NCBI GenBank assembly: GCA_039714175.1
Contig: JBDLJV010000039.1
Location: 1 to 15,862 of the forward strand
Reading direction: 5' to 3'
Length of the DNA stretch: 15,862 nucleotides
Origin: B3-G11 sp039714175
GTDB lineage: Bacteria > Actinomycetota > Acidimicrobiia > Spongiisociales > UBA5794
Shown: positions 7,223-13,778 of the stretch, piece after piece
Numbering within the stretch: the first letter of the stretch is position 1
Layout: each line of letters opens with the position of its first letter
Made by a program: the position numbers and the translations under genes
The notes under the pieces: model-generated
The model's database searches: none
Told to the model about the DNA's origin: nothing
Seen by the model: the letters and a program-made list of their open reading frames with translations, nothing else

Positions 7223-7843
7223 ATGAATCGCCCAACTCTTTTCATATCGGCACTGGCGCTCGTCCTTGCCGCATGCTCGGGAACAACCGCCGAGGAGACC
7301 TTCGACACGGTTCCTGCGAGCCTGGCGGACTCGACGGAGAGCTCGACGACAACCAGCGATGTTCCGACTGCTCCCTCAGATGAAGAATCCAACGACGGGG
7401 AGACTGCCACCGAGGAACCAAAGGCTGCACCCGAGGGTCCCGCAGCTCCGGACTTCACGCTTGCGCTTCAGCCAAGCGGAGAGTTCGTCCTCAGCCAGGA
7501 AGTCAAGCCCGTGTACATGGTGTTCTGGGCCGAGTGGTGAGGCGTATGCAGACGGGAGTTGCCCGTCATCGATCAGGTATCAAGCGACTATGTAGACGAT
7601 GTGACGTTCCTTGCAGTGGCCGGACGTGGGGATATCGAGGCAACTCGCGAGCGAGCGGATCAGCTATTCGGTAGCAACCTCATGTGGGGCCTCGACGACA
7701 GCATCTGGGGGCTCTACGGCATCCCCGGACAGCCCGCATCGGTGCTGATCACCGATGGCGTTGTCGTTGACATGTGGTTCGGGGCAGTGGGGGAGCAGGA
7801 GCTGAGGAATCGGTTGGATAATCTGGTCAGCCTTGCAGGCTGA
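7223..7843 (+). CDS. Predicted selenoprotein: thioredoxin-fold lipoprotein, UxxC active site
   Basis: One continuous frame of 206 residues is interrupted only by UGA at 7538-7540 (residue 106). Residues 1-17 form a lipoprotein signal peptide with lipobox L-A-A-C (C18). Residues 19-75 are a Ser/Thr/Glu-rich linker. A TlpA/AhpC-like domain begins at P-A-A-P-D-F-T-L. The active site reads F-W-A-E-W-[UGA]-G-V-C-R-R-E-L-P, so UGA replaces the first Cys of a CxxC. The later G-I-P-G-Q-P-A-S-V-L-I supplies the cis-proline region and final strands. A 6-bp hairpin begins 10 nt after the UGA. The 100 codons downstream contain no other stop or frameshift and keep the protein fold. UGA ends this and neighbouring genes, so it is not reassigned. 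I infer selenocysteine insertion. The alternative is a TGC-to-TGA nonsense change or sequencing error. A reader stopping at UGA would wrongly call a 105-residue protein ending at 7540. Confidence 0.82.
7541..7567 (+). promoter_or_regulatory. Candidate bacterial SECIS hairpin
   Basis: Downstream of the in-frame UGA, GACGGG (7551-7556) pairs perfectly with CCCGTC (7562-7567) around the 5-nt loop AGUUG. The loop begins 16 nt after the UGA, and its second base is G. Bacterial SECIS elements typically have a short apical loop with G in one of the first two positions, 16-37 nt from the UGA. The lower stem is weakly paired. The structure lies inside the coding sequence, as bacterial SECIS elements do. 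Confidence 0.65.
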
Positions 7844-7845
7844 CC
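7825..7845 (+). terminator. Hairpin spanning the stop codon of the Sec-lipoprotein gene
   Basis: GGTCAGCC (7825-7832) pairs perfectly with GGCTGACC (7838-7845) around the loop TTGCA; the TGA stop at 7841-7843 lies in the right arm. There is no T tract, so the terminator role between the convergent genes is tentative. Confidence 0.45.
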
Positions 7846-7846
7846 A

Positions 7847-7876
7847 CGTAGTACGTATTACGTAGTACGTACTACG
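7847..7876. repeat. CGTAGTACGTA repeat with 16-bp palindrome
   Basis: The 11-mer CGTAGTACGTA occurs at 7847-7857 and 7861-7871, separated by the TAA stop (plus-strand TTA) of the minus-strand Lgt-like gene. The second copy belongs to a perfect 16-bp palindrome, CGTAGTACGTACTACG (7861-7876), that encodes the last residues of that protein. Function unknown. Confidence 0.7.
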
Positions 7877-8547
7877 AAGTGCCTCCACGTGGCTAGCAGC
7901 AGGCCCGCGATCACTGCTGCTGCGTACAGCCATTTGGGGCCGCCGGTGAGGGAGATGCGCAAGGGTTCGGTGATGAGGCGCACGCCGCCTGCCGCGGCCA
8001 ATGAGAGTCCCGCGGGCACCCCGAGTGCCGGGCGCCCTCTCTGCTTCCAAACGGCGATTCCGATCGCAGCAGCGAGGTATGCCAGCGCCGTGTAGATCTC
8101 AACAGGGTGACGGGTGATCTCGCTCCCGGGAGCCGTTTGAGCCCACGGAAGTGAGGACACGGTGCCGAGCCATGAACCGGTGATGACGGTGCCTGCGTGC
8201 CAGCCGGCAAGTCCGGCAAGAACGGAGGGTCCGATGGCGTCGGAAGCTTCGAGGAGCGATCTGCGGGCGAGAAATGTGAAAACCAGGAGCGCTGTGATCG
8301 AAGCTCCAGCCGTCGACACGCCGCTGCGGATCAGGATGATCTGGGCGGGGTCGGCCAGGGGATTGATGCCGACCTGCGCCATGGCGATGAGCCGTCCGCC
8401 GAGAAGGCCGATCGCGCCGGCCGTCAGTCCTACATCCCAGAGGTCGAGTGCGCACCCTGCTGCGTTGCCTCGCCTTGCTTCCCAGCGAAGCATCGACCAG
8501 AACCCGCCGACGCCAACAGCGGCAGCGGCGAGCAGGGTGAATTCCAT
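7858..8547 (-). CDS. lgt: Prolipoprotein diacylglyceryl transferase (Lgt)-like membrane protein, diverged
   Basis: This 229-residue multi-pass membrane protein follows the Lgt architecture. It has about seven hydrophobic segments, G-L-L-G-G-R-L (around 48-54), the S-T-A-G-A-S segment where Lgt has its H-G-G-L loop, an L-P-W pair, and R-H-P-V-E-I-Y matching the family H-P-x-Q-L-Y-E. Lgt attaches diacylglycerol to the lipobox Cys of prelipoproteins. Two lipoproteins are encoded next door. However, the normally conserved G-R-x-G-x-F/C block is replaced by G-W-H-A-G-T-V, so activity is not certain. The start codon overlaps the tlpA-like stop (TAATG), indicating translational coupling. The C-terminal end is formed by a palindromic repeat. 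The protein could be a Lgt paralog with altered function; the family call is fairly sure and the enzyme role less so. Confidence 0.72.
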   Translation of the reverse strand: MEFTLLAAAAVGVGGFWSMLRWEARRGNAAGCALDLWDVGLTAGAIGLLGGRLIAMAQVGINPLADPAQIILIRSGVSTAGASITALLVFTFLARRSLLEASDAIGPSVLAGLAGWHAGTVITGSWLGTVSSLPWAQTAPGSEITRHPVEIYTALAYLAAAIGIAVWKQRGRPALGVPAGLSLAAAGGVRLITEPLRISLTGGPKWLYAAAVIAGLLLATWRHFVVRTT

Positions 8548-9032
8548 TAGCGCTTGATCTCGTCGAGGTAGAACGCGAGGGTTGGCTCGTCGAGGATTCC
8601 CCTGTGGATCTGCACGAGGGTTCCGTCGGTGTCATAGAACATCGTCACCGGGAGTCCACGTCCGCCGCCCATGGCAAACGTGACCTGTCCGGTCGGGTCG
8701 GCGTACTGAGCCATTGGTGCGTCAGCAAATGTCTGCGCAATGAACTCCGTAGCATTTGCTGGGTCGTCGTTGGTGTTCAGCATCACGAAGTGAACATCCT
8801 CGTTGGCCTTTGCGGCAGATGCAAGGAGCGGAGCTTCTGAGCGACACGGTGGGCACCAGGACGCCCACGAGTTGACGACGCTGGGCTCGCCGACGGAGGT
8901 GATCTCGGTCATGAGCTCTGCATGGGTCACGGGCTGAGGTGCACCGGCATCGGTGGATCCTTCTGCACTTGAGGAACAAGCTGCTGCGAGGATGCCGATG
9001 ACGGCGATGAGGATGAAGAGACGTTTCTGCAT
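8547..9032 (-). CDS. TlpA/ResA-like thioredoxin-fold lipoprotein (CxxC)
   Basis: The protein has 161 residues. Its N-terminal signal peptide is M-Q-K-R followed by a hydrophobic core and A-A-A-C (C19), a lipobox-type cleavage site. The mature protein has one thioredoxin-like domain with active site W-A-S-W-C-P-P-C-R-S-E-A-P (C60 and C63) and a cis-Pro loop in R-G-L-P-V-T-M-F. Such proteins reduce or isomerise disulfides outside the membrane, for example in cytochrome c maturation or envelope protein repair. The ATG at 9032 is chosen because it gives a clean signal peptide and follows TACCCT by 7 nt; an upstream GTG at 9062 would overlap hisIE and spoil the signal. It is the ordinary cysteine counterpart of the UGA-containing lipoprotein on the opposite strand, and it is coupled to the Lgt-like gene. 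Confidence 0.9.
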   Translation of the reverse strand: MQKRLFILIAVIGILAAACSSSAEGSTDAGAPQPVTHAELMTEITSVGEPSVVNSWASWCPPCRSEAPLLASAAKANEDVHFVMLNTNDDPANATEFIAQTFADAPMAQYADPTGQVTFAMGGGRGLPVTMFYDTDGTLVQIHRGILDEPTLAFYLDEIKR

Positions 9033-9039
9033 ACCCCCT

Positions 9040-9045
9040 AGGGTA
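9040..9045 (-). promoter_or_regulatory. Candidate -10 box (TACCCT) of the tlpA-like gene
   Basis: On minus, TACCCT matches TANNNT and ends exactly 7 nt before the ATG at 9032, the same geometry as at 7210-7215. It would give tlpA-lgt a leaderless promoter of its own, although the pair also follows hisIE by 26 nt. Confidence 0.45.
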
Positions 9046-9058
9046 GGCACCAACACGG

Positions 9059-9682
9059 TCAATTCCTGCGAGAACGGAGTTCCTGCGCGACCCTCTCCGT
9101 CGTGACGCCCTGCTGAGCGATCAGCGCGAGCGTGTGATAGAGGAGGTCGGCGGCCTCTTCGACGACCCTTTCGTCCGATCCTCCTCCCGCCGTGTCCTTT
9201 GAGGCGAAGGCGAGCTCACCGGCTTCCTCGAGGACCTTGCGTGCGGCGAGGTCTCCGTCAGCCAGAAGAGTTGCCGTGTAGGAAGTGCTGGGATCGGCGG
9301 TCGTTCGAATCCGAATCGTCTCCATGAGTTCATCGAGGGCGGCACCCAGCGTTGGAGGTTCGTCGCCGTCGAAGCACGATGTTGCGCCCGTGTGGCACGT
9401 TGGTCCGACAGGGACGGCACTGATCAGGACTGTGTCCCGATCACAGTCGATCCTTACGGAGGTGACCGCGAGTGTGTTGCCGCTTGTCTCACCCTTCATC
9501 CACAGAACATCGCGCGATCGGCTGTGGAAGTGGACGAGGCCGGACTCGGCGGTCTGCTCCCACGCCTCTTCGTCCTGGTAGCCGACCATGAGCACCTGGC
9601 GTGTCGCAGCATCCTGCACAACGCAGGGCACGAGGCCGTCATGGCCGACGCTCAGCGTGCCGAACAGCGGCATGTCGGTCAT
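9059..9682 (-). CDS. hisIE: Bifunctional phosphoribosyl-AMP cyclohydrolase / phosphoribosyl-ATP pyrophosphatase
   Basis: This 207-residue fusion carries out steps 2 and 3 of histidine synthesis. The N-terminal HisI domain (about 1-115) has W-M-K-G-E-T-S-G (61-68), D-C-D (79-81) and C-H-T (96-98) with C103; the cysteines and acids bind Zn2+ and Mg2+. The C-terminal HisE domain (about 116-200) is a MazG-like helical bundle with E-E-A-G-E (152-156) and E-E-A-A-D-L-L-Y-H (175-183). The ATG at 9682 has GGGAG 6 nt upstream. A much longer in-frame opening toward 10096 is merely the shadow of hisF. The start overlaps the hisF stop by 4 nt. It is the last his gene of the minus-strand operon, and tlpA follows 26 nt later. 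Confidence 0.96.
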   Translation of the reverse strand: MTDMPLFGTLSVGHDGLVPCVVQDAATRQVLMVGYQDEEAWEQTAESGLVHFHSRSRDVLWMKGETSGNTLAVTSVRIDCDRDTVLISAVPVGPTCHTGATSCFDGDEPPTLGAALDELMETIRIRTTADPSTSYTATLLADGDLAARKVLEEAGELAFASKDTAGGGSDERVVEEAADLLYHTLALIAQQGVTTERVAQELRSRRN

Positions 9683-10440
9683 GCTGTCTCCCTCACAGGC
9701 ACGCCTGCCCGGGCGAGGCTCCTCTTGACGTCGCCGATCGAGTGGATCGAGCGATGGAAGATGGAGGCGGCAAGGACGGCATCGGCCTGTCCCCGGACGA
9801 TGGCAACGGCGAGATCCTCGGGGCTGCCAGCGCCCCCGGATGCGATGACCGGAATGCTGACGCGTCGCCGAAGGGCCCTCAGGAGAGCGATGTCGTACCC
9901 CTCGTTCGTACCGTCCCGATCCATGGAAGTTACGAGTAGCTCCCCGGCACCGAGACGCTCGGCCCGAGCTGCCCACGCGAGCGCATCGAGATGCGTGTCG
10001 ACCCGTCCACCGTGCGTGTGAACCGACCATCGGGAATGTGCGCGCTTCGCGTCGATTGCCACGACGACGCACTGCCTCCCGAAGGCTCGAGCACACTCTG
10101 AGATCAGGCGTGGATTGTGAACTGCGGCTGAGTTGATCGCGACCTTGTCCGCTCCGGCACGCAGGACACTGCGCATGTCATCGACCGATCGAACGCCCCC
10201 GCCCACGGTGAGCGGGATGAATACGTTCTCAGCCGTTTTCCGGATCGTCTTGAGCATCGTGGAACGACCCTCCGGCGTTGCACCGATGTCGAGGAAACAG
10301 ATCTCGTCAGCCCCCTCGGACGCGTATCTTGAGGCGAGCTCGACAGGATCGCCTTCATCGGTCAGATCCACGAACTTGGTGCCCTTGACTACCCGGCCAT
10401 TCTTCACATCGAGGCAGGGGATCACTCGCCTACGCAACAT
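9679..10440 (-). CDS. hisF: Imidazole glycerol phosphate synthase, cyclase subunit
   Basis: HisF is a (beta-alpha)8 barrel that joins ammonia from HisH to PRFAR, giving imidazole glycerol phosphate and AICAR. The 253-residue length is standard. The catalytic aspartates align at D11 (I-P-C-L-D-V) and D130 (V-V-A-I-D-A-K). Phosphate-binding motifs G-G-G-V-R (80-84) and G-T-N-E-G-Y, and the later I-A-S-G-G-A-G, are all present. The ATG at 10440 has a strong GGAGGG (10447-10452) 6 nt upstream. It overlaps the end of hisH by 11 nt, so its partner is made from the same message. An apparent longer frame reaching 10911 is out-of-frame hisH sequence. hisA, often found between hisH and hisF, is missing here and lies at 14496. 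Confidence 0.97.
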   Translation of the reverse strand: MLRRRVIPCLDVKNGRVVKGTKFVDLTDEGDPVELASRYASEGADEICFLDIGATPEGRSTMLKTIRKTAENVFIPLTVGGGVRSVDDMRSVLRAGADKVAINSAAVHNPRLISECARAFGRQCVVVAIDAKRAHSRWSVHTHGGRVDTHLDALAWAARAERLGAGELLVTSMDRDGTNEGYDIALLRALRRRVSIPVIASGGAGSPEDLAVAIVRGQADAVLAASIFHRSIHSIGDVKRSLARAGVPVRETA

Positions 10441-11026
10441 TGTCGACCCTCCGTACATCTGCGATGAAGTCCGACAGCAGCGCGAGGCCAGCGTTGCCTG
10501 AACGCTCAGGATGGAACTGGACACCAGAGATGTCTCCTCTGCGTACGACCGACGCGAAACGATCCTTGCCGTACCGCGTATAGCCACCAATGACACTTGG
10601 ACTCCTTGGTCGAGCGACGTAACTGTGCACGAAGTAGTACAAGGGGTCGTTGCCATCGTCATCGTCGCTCGCGACCGAGTTCCAACCGATGTGGGGGAGC
10701 GGTGTCGCATCGATTCCGTCGACGACTCCTTCCAGCAGCCCGAGGCATCCAGTGTCGTCCTCGTAGGAGTACTCGAACAGCAGCTGCATTCCGACGCACA
10801 CACCGAGGAGTGGGCCACGATACGTACGGAGAGCGTCGCTGAGGCCAGTGCTGTTGAGCGTACGCATCGCGGGCCCCGTGGCTCCGACACCGGGCAGCAC
10901 AACGCGGTCAAAGGACTCGAGGGATCCTTCGGTCACCAACGTCGGTGAAGCTCCCACGGTTTCGATGGCGCGCATCATCGACACGAGATTGCCAGCGCCG
11001 TGATCGATGACGGCAACTTCGATCAC
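10430..11026 (-). CDS. hisH: Imidazole glycerol phosphate synthase, glutamine amidotransferase subunit
   Basis: This 198-residue class I glutamine amidotransferase supplies ammonia to HisF. The catalytic triad is visible: Cys77 in L-L-G-V-C-V-G-M-Q, with His172 and Glu174 in V-Q-F-H-P-E-R-S. The oxyanion strand P-G-V-G-A sits at 45-49 and P-H-I-G-W-N at 111-116, both typical of HisH rather than other amidotransferases. Translation begins at GTG (11026), which overlaps the hisB stop by 4 nt (GTGA); AAAGGG lies about 7 nt upstream. Confidence 0.97.
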   Translation of the reverse strand: MIEVAVIDHGAGNLVSMMRAIETVGASPTLVTEGSLESFDRVVLPGVGATGPAMRTLNSTGLSDALRTYRGPLLGVCVGMQLLFEYSYEDDTGCLGLLEGVVDGIDATPLPHIGWNSVASDDDDGNDPLYYFVHSYVARPRSPSVIGGYTRYGKDRFASVVRRGDISGVQFHPERSGNAGLALLSDFIADVRRVDNVA

Positions 11027-11607
11027 AAGCTGCCCTTTGTGGACGGTACACCCTGGCGACGCGGGTCAAGCTCGACCGCCGACCGGGTCGCCCGTGCCAG
11101 CGCCTTGAACGTCGCTTCGGCAACGTGGTGGTCGTTCCTGCCGGTCGTGACGATGTTGATCGTCGCCCGCGATGTTCGAGCGAAGGCTTCGAGAGCGTGC
11201 TCGACCATCTGTGTGGAGAGTTGTCCTATGCGGTCTGCCCGGAACGGAACGTCGATGACAGCGTAGGGGCGCCCACCCATGTCGACAGCAGCGGTCGACA
11301 TCGCTTCGTCCATGGGTAGACGCGCATCGCCGTAGCGCACGATTCCTTCGCGGTCGCCGAGCGCCTCGTCAACTGCCGAACCGAGGACGAGCATCGTGTC
11401 CTCAACGGTGTGATGGTCGTCGATGTGAAGATCTCCCGTGGTCGAGATCACCACATCAATGAGTGAGTGGTGTGCGAACGCAGTGAGGAGATGGTCGAAC
11501 ATGCCGATGCCGGTATCAATCTCGGAACGTCCCGAGCCATCCAGGTCGACCTCAACGATGACCTTGGTTTCCTTCGTGTCTCGCTCCACGCGCGATGTCC
11601 GGCTCAT
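11023..11607 (-). CDS. hisB: Imidazoleglycerol-phosphate dehydratase
   Basis: This is the Mn-dependent dehydratase that converts imidazole glycerol phosphate to imidazole acetol phosphate. It is 194 residues, monofunctional, with no N-terminal histidinol-phosphatase domain. Metal-ligand motifs of the two half-repeats are G-M-F-D-H-L-L-T-A-F-A-H-H-S (35-48), D-D-H-H-T-V-E-D-T (63-71), V-E-H-A-L-E-A-F (135-142) and N-D-H-H-V-A-E-A-T-F-K (158-168). The ATG at 11607 overlaps the hisD stop by 4 nt. The absent phosphatase domain means histidinol-phosphate phosphatase must be encoded elsewhere. Confidence 0.97.
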   Translation of the reverse strand: MSRTSRVERDTKETKVIVEVDLDGSGRSEIDTGIGMFDHLLTAFAHHSLIDVVISTTGDLHIDDHHTVEDTMLVLGSAVDEALGDREGIVRYGDARLPMDEAMSTAAVDMGGRPYAVIDVPFRADRIGQLSTQMVEHALEAFARTSRATINIVTTGRNDHHVAEATFKALARATRSAVELDPRRQGVPSTKGSL

Positions 11608-12926
11608 TGACTGATCCCCTTTTCTCTTCCCTCCGAGAGCCGTACGGTCACGGAGTTGGCATGGGCGGTTAGTCCCTCAGCTTCAGCGAGGATTGTGATC
11701 GTGTCGGCGAGAGACTCGAGGCCTTCGTAGGTCATGGTTTGGATCTGGCGCCAAGAGCCGAAGTCGTCCACCGACAGGGGCCCGTAGGCGCGCGCAAGGC
11801 CGCCGGTGGGTAGGACGTGGTTCGCTCCCGTGGCGTAGTCCCCAGCAGCTTCGGGGGTCCACTCCCCGACGAACACGGAGCCCGCGTTCGGGACGACACC
11901 GGCATCTGACCGGGAGTTCTCTGTGTGCACGCTGAGATGCTCTGGTGCCCACCTGTTCGCATACTCCAGTGCAGCTGCGGTGGATTCTGTGATCACGATC
12001 CGGCCATGGTTCTCCAAGGCCTTCGTGATGATGTCCGAACGCTCCAGCCCCGGAAGCTGCCGTTCGATTTCTCCGACGACGGCCTCGGCGATCTCGGGGC
12101 TGGCCGTGATGAGGATGACCGACGATTCCTCGCCGTGTTCCGCCTGGCACATGACATCGGCTGCTGTGATTGCGGGGTTCGCACTCGCATCCGCGACGAT
12201 GGCTGCTTCGGAGGGGCCGGCTGGAAGGTCGACGCCGCAGTCACCGTAGACGGCCAATTTGGCGGCAGTCACCCAGGGACCTCCCGGCCCAACGATCTTG
12301 TCCACTCGCTTCACCGTGTCCGTGCCGTACGCAAGGGCTCCGATGGCCTGTGCTCCTCCCATGGCGTAGACCTCGGTGACTCCGAGCTTCGCCGCGGTGC
12401 CGAGGACGACCGGATCGACGGTGCCATCGGGGCGAGCCGGGGTTGCAACGCAGATCTCGCGAACGCCCGCAACCAGCGCAGGCACTACGCCCATGATGAG
12501 TGAGGATGGATACGTGGCGCGCCCTCCGGGGACGTAGACACCAACACGCTCAATCGGCGTCCACACACGCTCAACGGTGGTTCCTGTTCCCTGGATCGTG
12601 GTGCTGGCCCTGGGAACCTGAGGTCGGTGGCACGATCGTACGTTCCAGATAGCTGCATCGAGAGCGTCGCCGAGATCGGTCTCGAGCGAGTTGAGGCCAC
12701 TGGTGAGAGCGTTCTCCGACACGAGAATGCTCGCGTCTGCAAGGCTGCCACCGAAACGAGCGGCGTACTCATCGAGTGCTGCGTCGCCCCGTTCAGCGAT
12801 GTTCGCCACGATGGTTGCAGCAGTCAGTCTGAGGTTGCGGTCGGGGAGGGCGGACCTGCGCGTTGTGGCCTCGATCTGCGACGGAACCGCAGAGGTGAGA
12901 TCAAGCCAGTCGATGTTGATGGTCAT
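11604..12926 (-). CDS. hisD: Histidinol dehydrogenase
   Basis: This 440-residue Zn- and NAD-dependent enzyme carries out the last two oxidations, histidinol to histidine. Predicted Zn ligands by family alignment are Q261 and H264 (C-Q-A-E-H-G), D363 (A-G-D-Y-A-T-G) and H422 (A-H-A-N-S-V). The general-base pair E329-H330 is in W-A-P-E-H-L-S, and H370 is in A-N-H-V-L-P-T. The NAD segment V-Y-A-M-G-G-A-Q-A-I-G-A is intact. The usual G-P-G-N near residue 213 reads G-P-G-G-P-W here, a substitution at a conserved position. The ATG overlaps the hisG stop by 4 nt. Confidence 0.96.
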   Translation of the reverse strand: MTINIDWLDLTSAVPSQIEATTRRSALPDRNLRLTAATIVANIAERGDAALDEYAARFGGSLADASILVSENALTSGLNSLETDLGDALDAAIWNVRSCHRPQVPRASTTIQGTGTTVERVWTPIERVGVYVPGGRATYPSSLIMGVVPALVAGVREICVATPARPDGTVDPVVLGTAAKLGVTEVYAMGGAQAIGALAYGTDTVKRVDKIVGPGGPWVTAAKLAVYGDCGVDLPAGPSEAAIVADASANPAITAADVMCQAEHGEESSVILITASPEIAEAVVGEIERQLPGLERSDIITKALENHGRIVITESTAAALEYANRWAPEHLSVHTENSRSDAGVVPNAGSVFVGEWTPEAAGDYATGANHVLPTGGLARAYGPLSVDDFGSWRQIQTMTYEGLESLADTITILAEAEGLTAHANSVTVRLSEGREKGISQ

Positions 12927-13777
12927 GCGATCACCTGTTGGATGGGGAGCACGAGGATGCCCGACGCGCCGGCATCCTTGAGGCGTGGCAGCACATGCCA
13001 GATGTCGGCGGATTCGACGACGGAGTGGACGGCGACCATGTCATCGTGGGTGAGGGGCACGACGGTTGGTGCTTCGATACCGGGGATGATCGCTTCGAGG
13101 TCGGCCACCGAGGCGCTGGGCGCGTTCATGACGACGTAGCGCCGGTTCCGGGCTGCCATGGCCGCATCGAGCATCGTGATGACCCGCGTTGCCGTTGGAG
13201 TGCGAGCTTCGGCGGCACGTTCGATCAGAATCGCCTGGGATTCGAGCAGCGTCGCGACAGGTCGTAATCCGTTGACGAGCATCGTTGAACCGCTCGATAC
13301 GAGGTCAACTACCGCGTCGGCGATTCCGAGTTTGGGAGCGACCTCAACGGACCCGTTGAGCGGCACGGCTGTGATGCTGATGCCTTTGCCTTCGAAGAAC
13401 GATCGGACAGTGGTCGGGTGAGATGTCGCAATGCTGAGACCGTCGAGATCCTCGAGGTCCTTGAGGGAGGAGCGATCCGGAACAGCAGCAACGAGCCGAC
13501 AGCGCCCGAAGCCGAGCTCACTGACCGTGTTGACCTGCACACCGGACTCCCGTGTGAGGTCGACTCCGGTGATTCCGAGATCGGCGACTCCGTCGGAAAC
13601 GAGCTCACCCACATCCTTGGCGCGCACGAAGAGAAGCTCAATAGGTGCATCGCGTACGGGTACCGTGAGGCTTCGCTCGGTGCGCTCGAATCGGAACCCC
13701 GCCTGGCGGAGAAGCTCCGTCGAAGGTTTCTCCAACCTGCCCTTGTTGGGCATCGCAATGCGCAGGACGTCGGCCAT
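12923..13777 (-). CDS. hisG: ATP phosphoribosyltransferase, long (HisG-L) form
   Basis: This enzyme starts histidine synthesis by condensing ATP with PRPP and is normally feedback-inhibited by histidine. The 284-residue protein begins M-A-D-V-L-R-I-A-M-P-N-K-G-R-L, the canonical HisG N-terminus. It has the periplasmic-binding-like core with the PRPP loop D-L-V-S-S-G-S-T. The C-terminal stretch of about 75 residues after A-R-N-R-R-Y-V-V-M-N is the ACT-like regulatory domain, so it is the hexameric long form and needs no HisZ. The ATG at 13777 is one base after the stop of the upstream TrpR-like gene. A longer frame reaching 14080 is only the shadow of that gene. Confidence 0.97.
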   Translation of the reverse strand: MADVLRIAMPNKGRLEKPSTELLRQAGFRFERTERSLTVPVRDAPIELLFVRAKDVGELVSDGVADLGITGVDLTRESGVQVNTVSELGFGRCRLVAAVPDRSSLKDLEDLDGLSIATSHPTTVRSFFEGKGISITAVPLNGSVEVAPKLGIADAVVDLVSSGSTMLVNGLRPVATLLESQAILIERAAEARTPTATRVITMLDAAMAARNRRYVVMNAPSASVADLEAIIPGIEAPTVVPLTHDDMVAVHSVVESADIWHVLPRLKDAGASGILVLPIQQVIA

Positions 13778-13778
13778 G

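Noticed and set aside
7223..7540. A complete short lipoprotein ending at TGA 7540 and a separate downstream gene starting near 7559
   Set aside because: Both pieces share one frame, and only the fusion makes a complete thioredoxin fold. The break falls exactly on an active-site cysteine position, and the fragment starting near 7559 has no start signal.
7538..7540. UGA reassigned to Trp or Gly (alternative genetic code)
   Set aside because: TGA is the terminator of whiB, trpD, hisG, hisD, hisB and others in this window, and Trp is encoded normally by TGG. An alternative code is not supported.
9683..10096. N-terminal extension of hisIE to 10096
   Set aside because: The extra residues are hisF sequence in the wrong frame; the ATG at 9682 has a good ribosome site and a normal HisI N-terminus.
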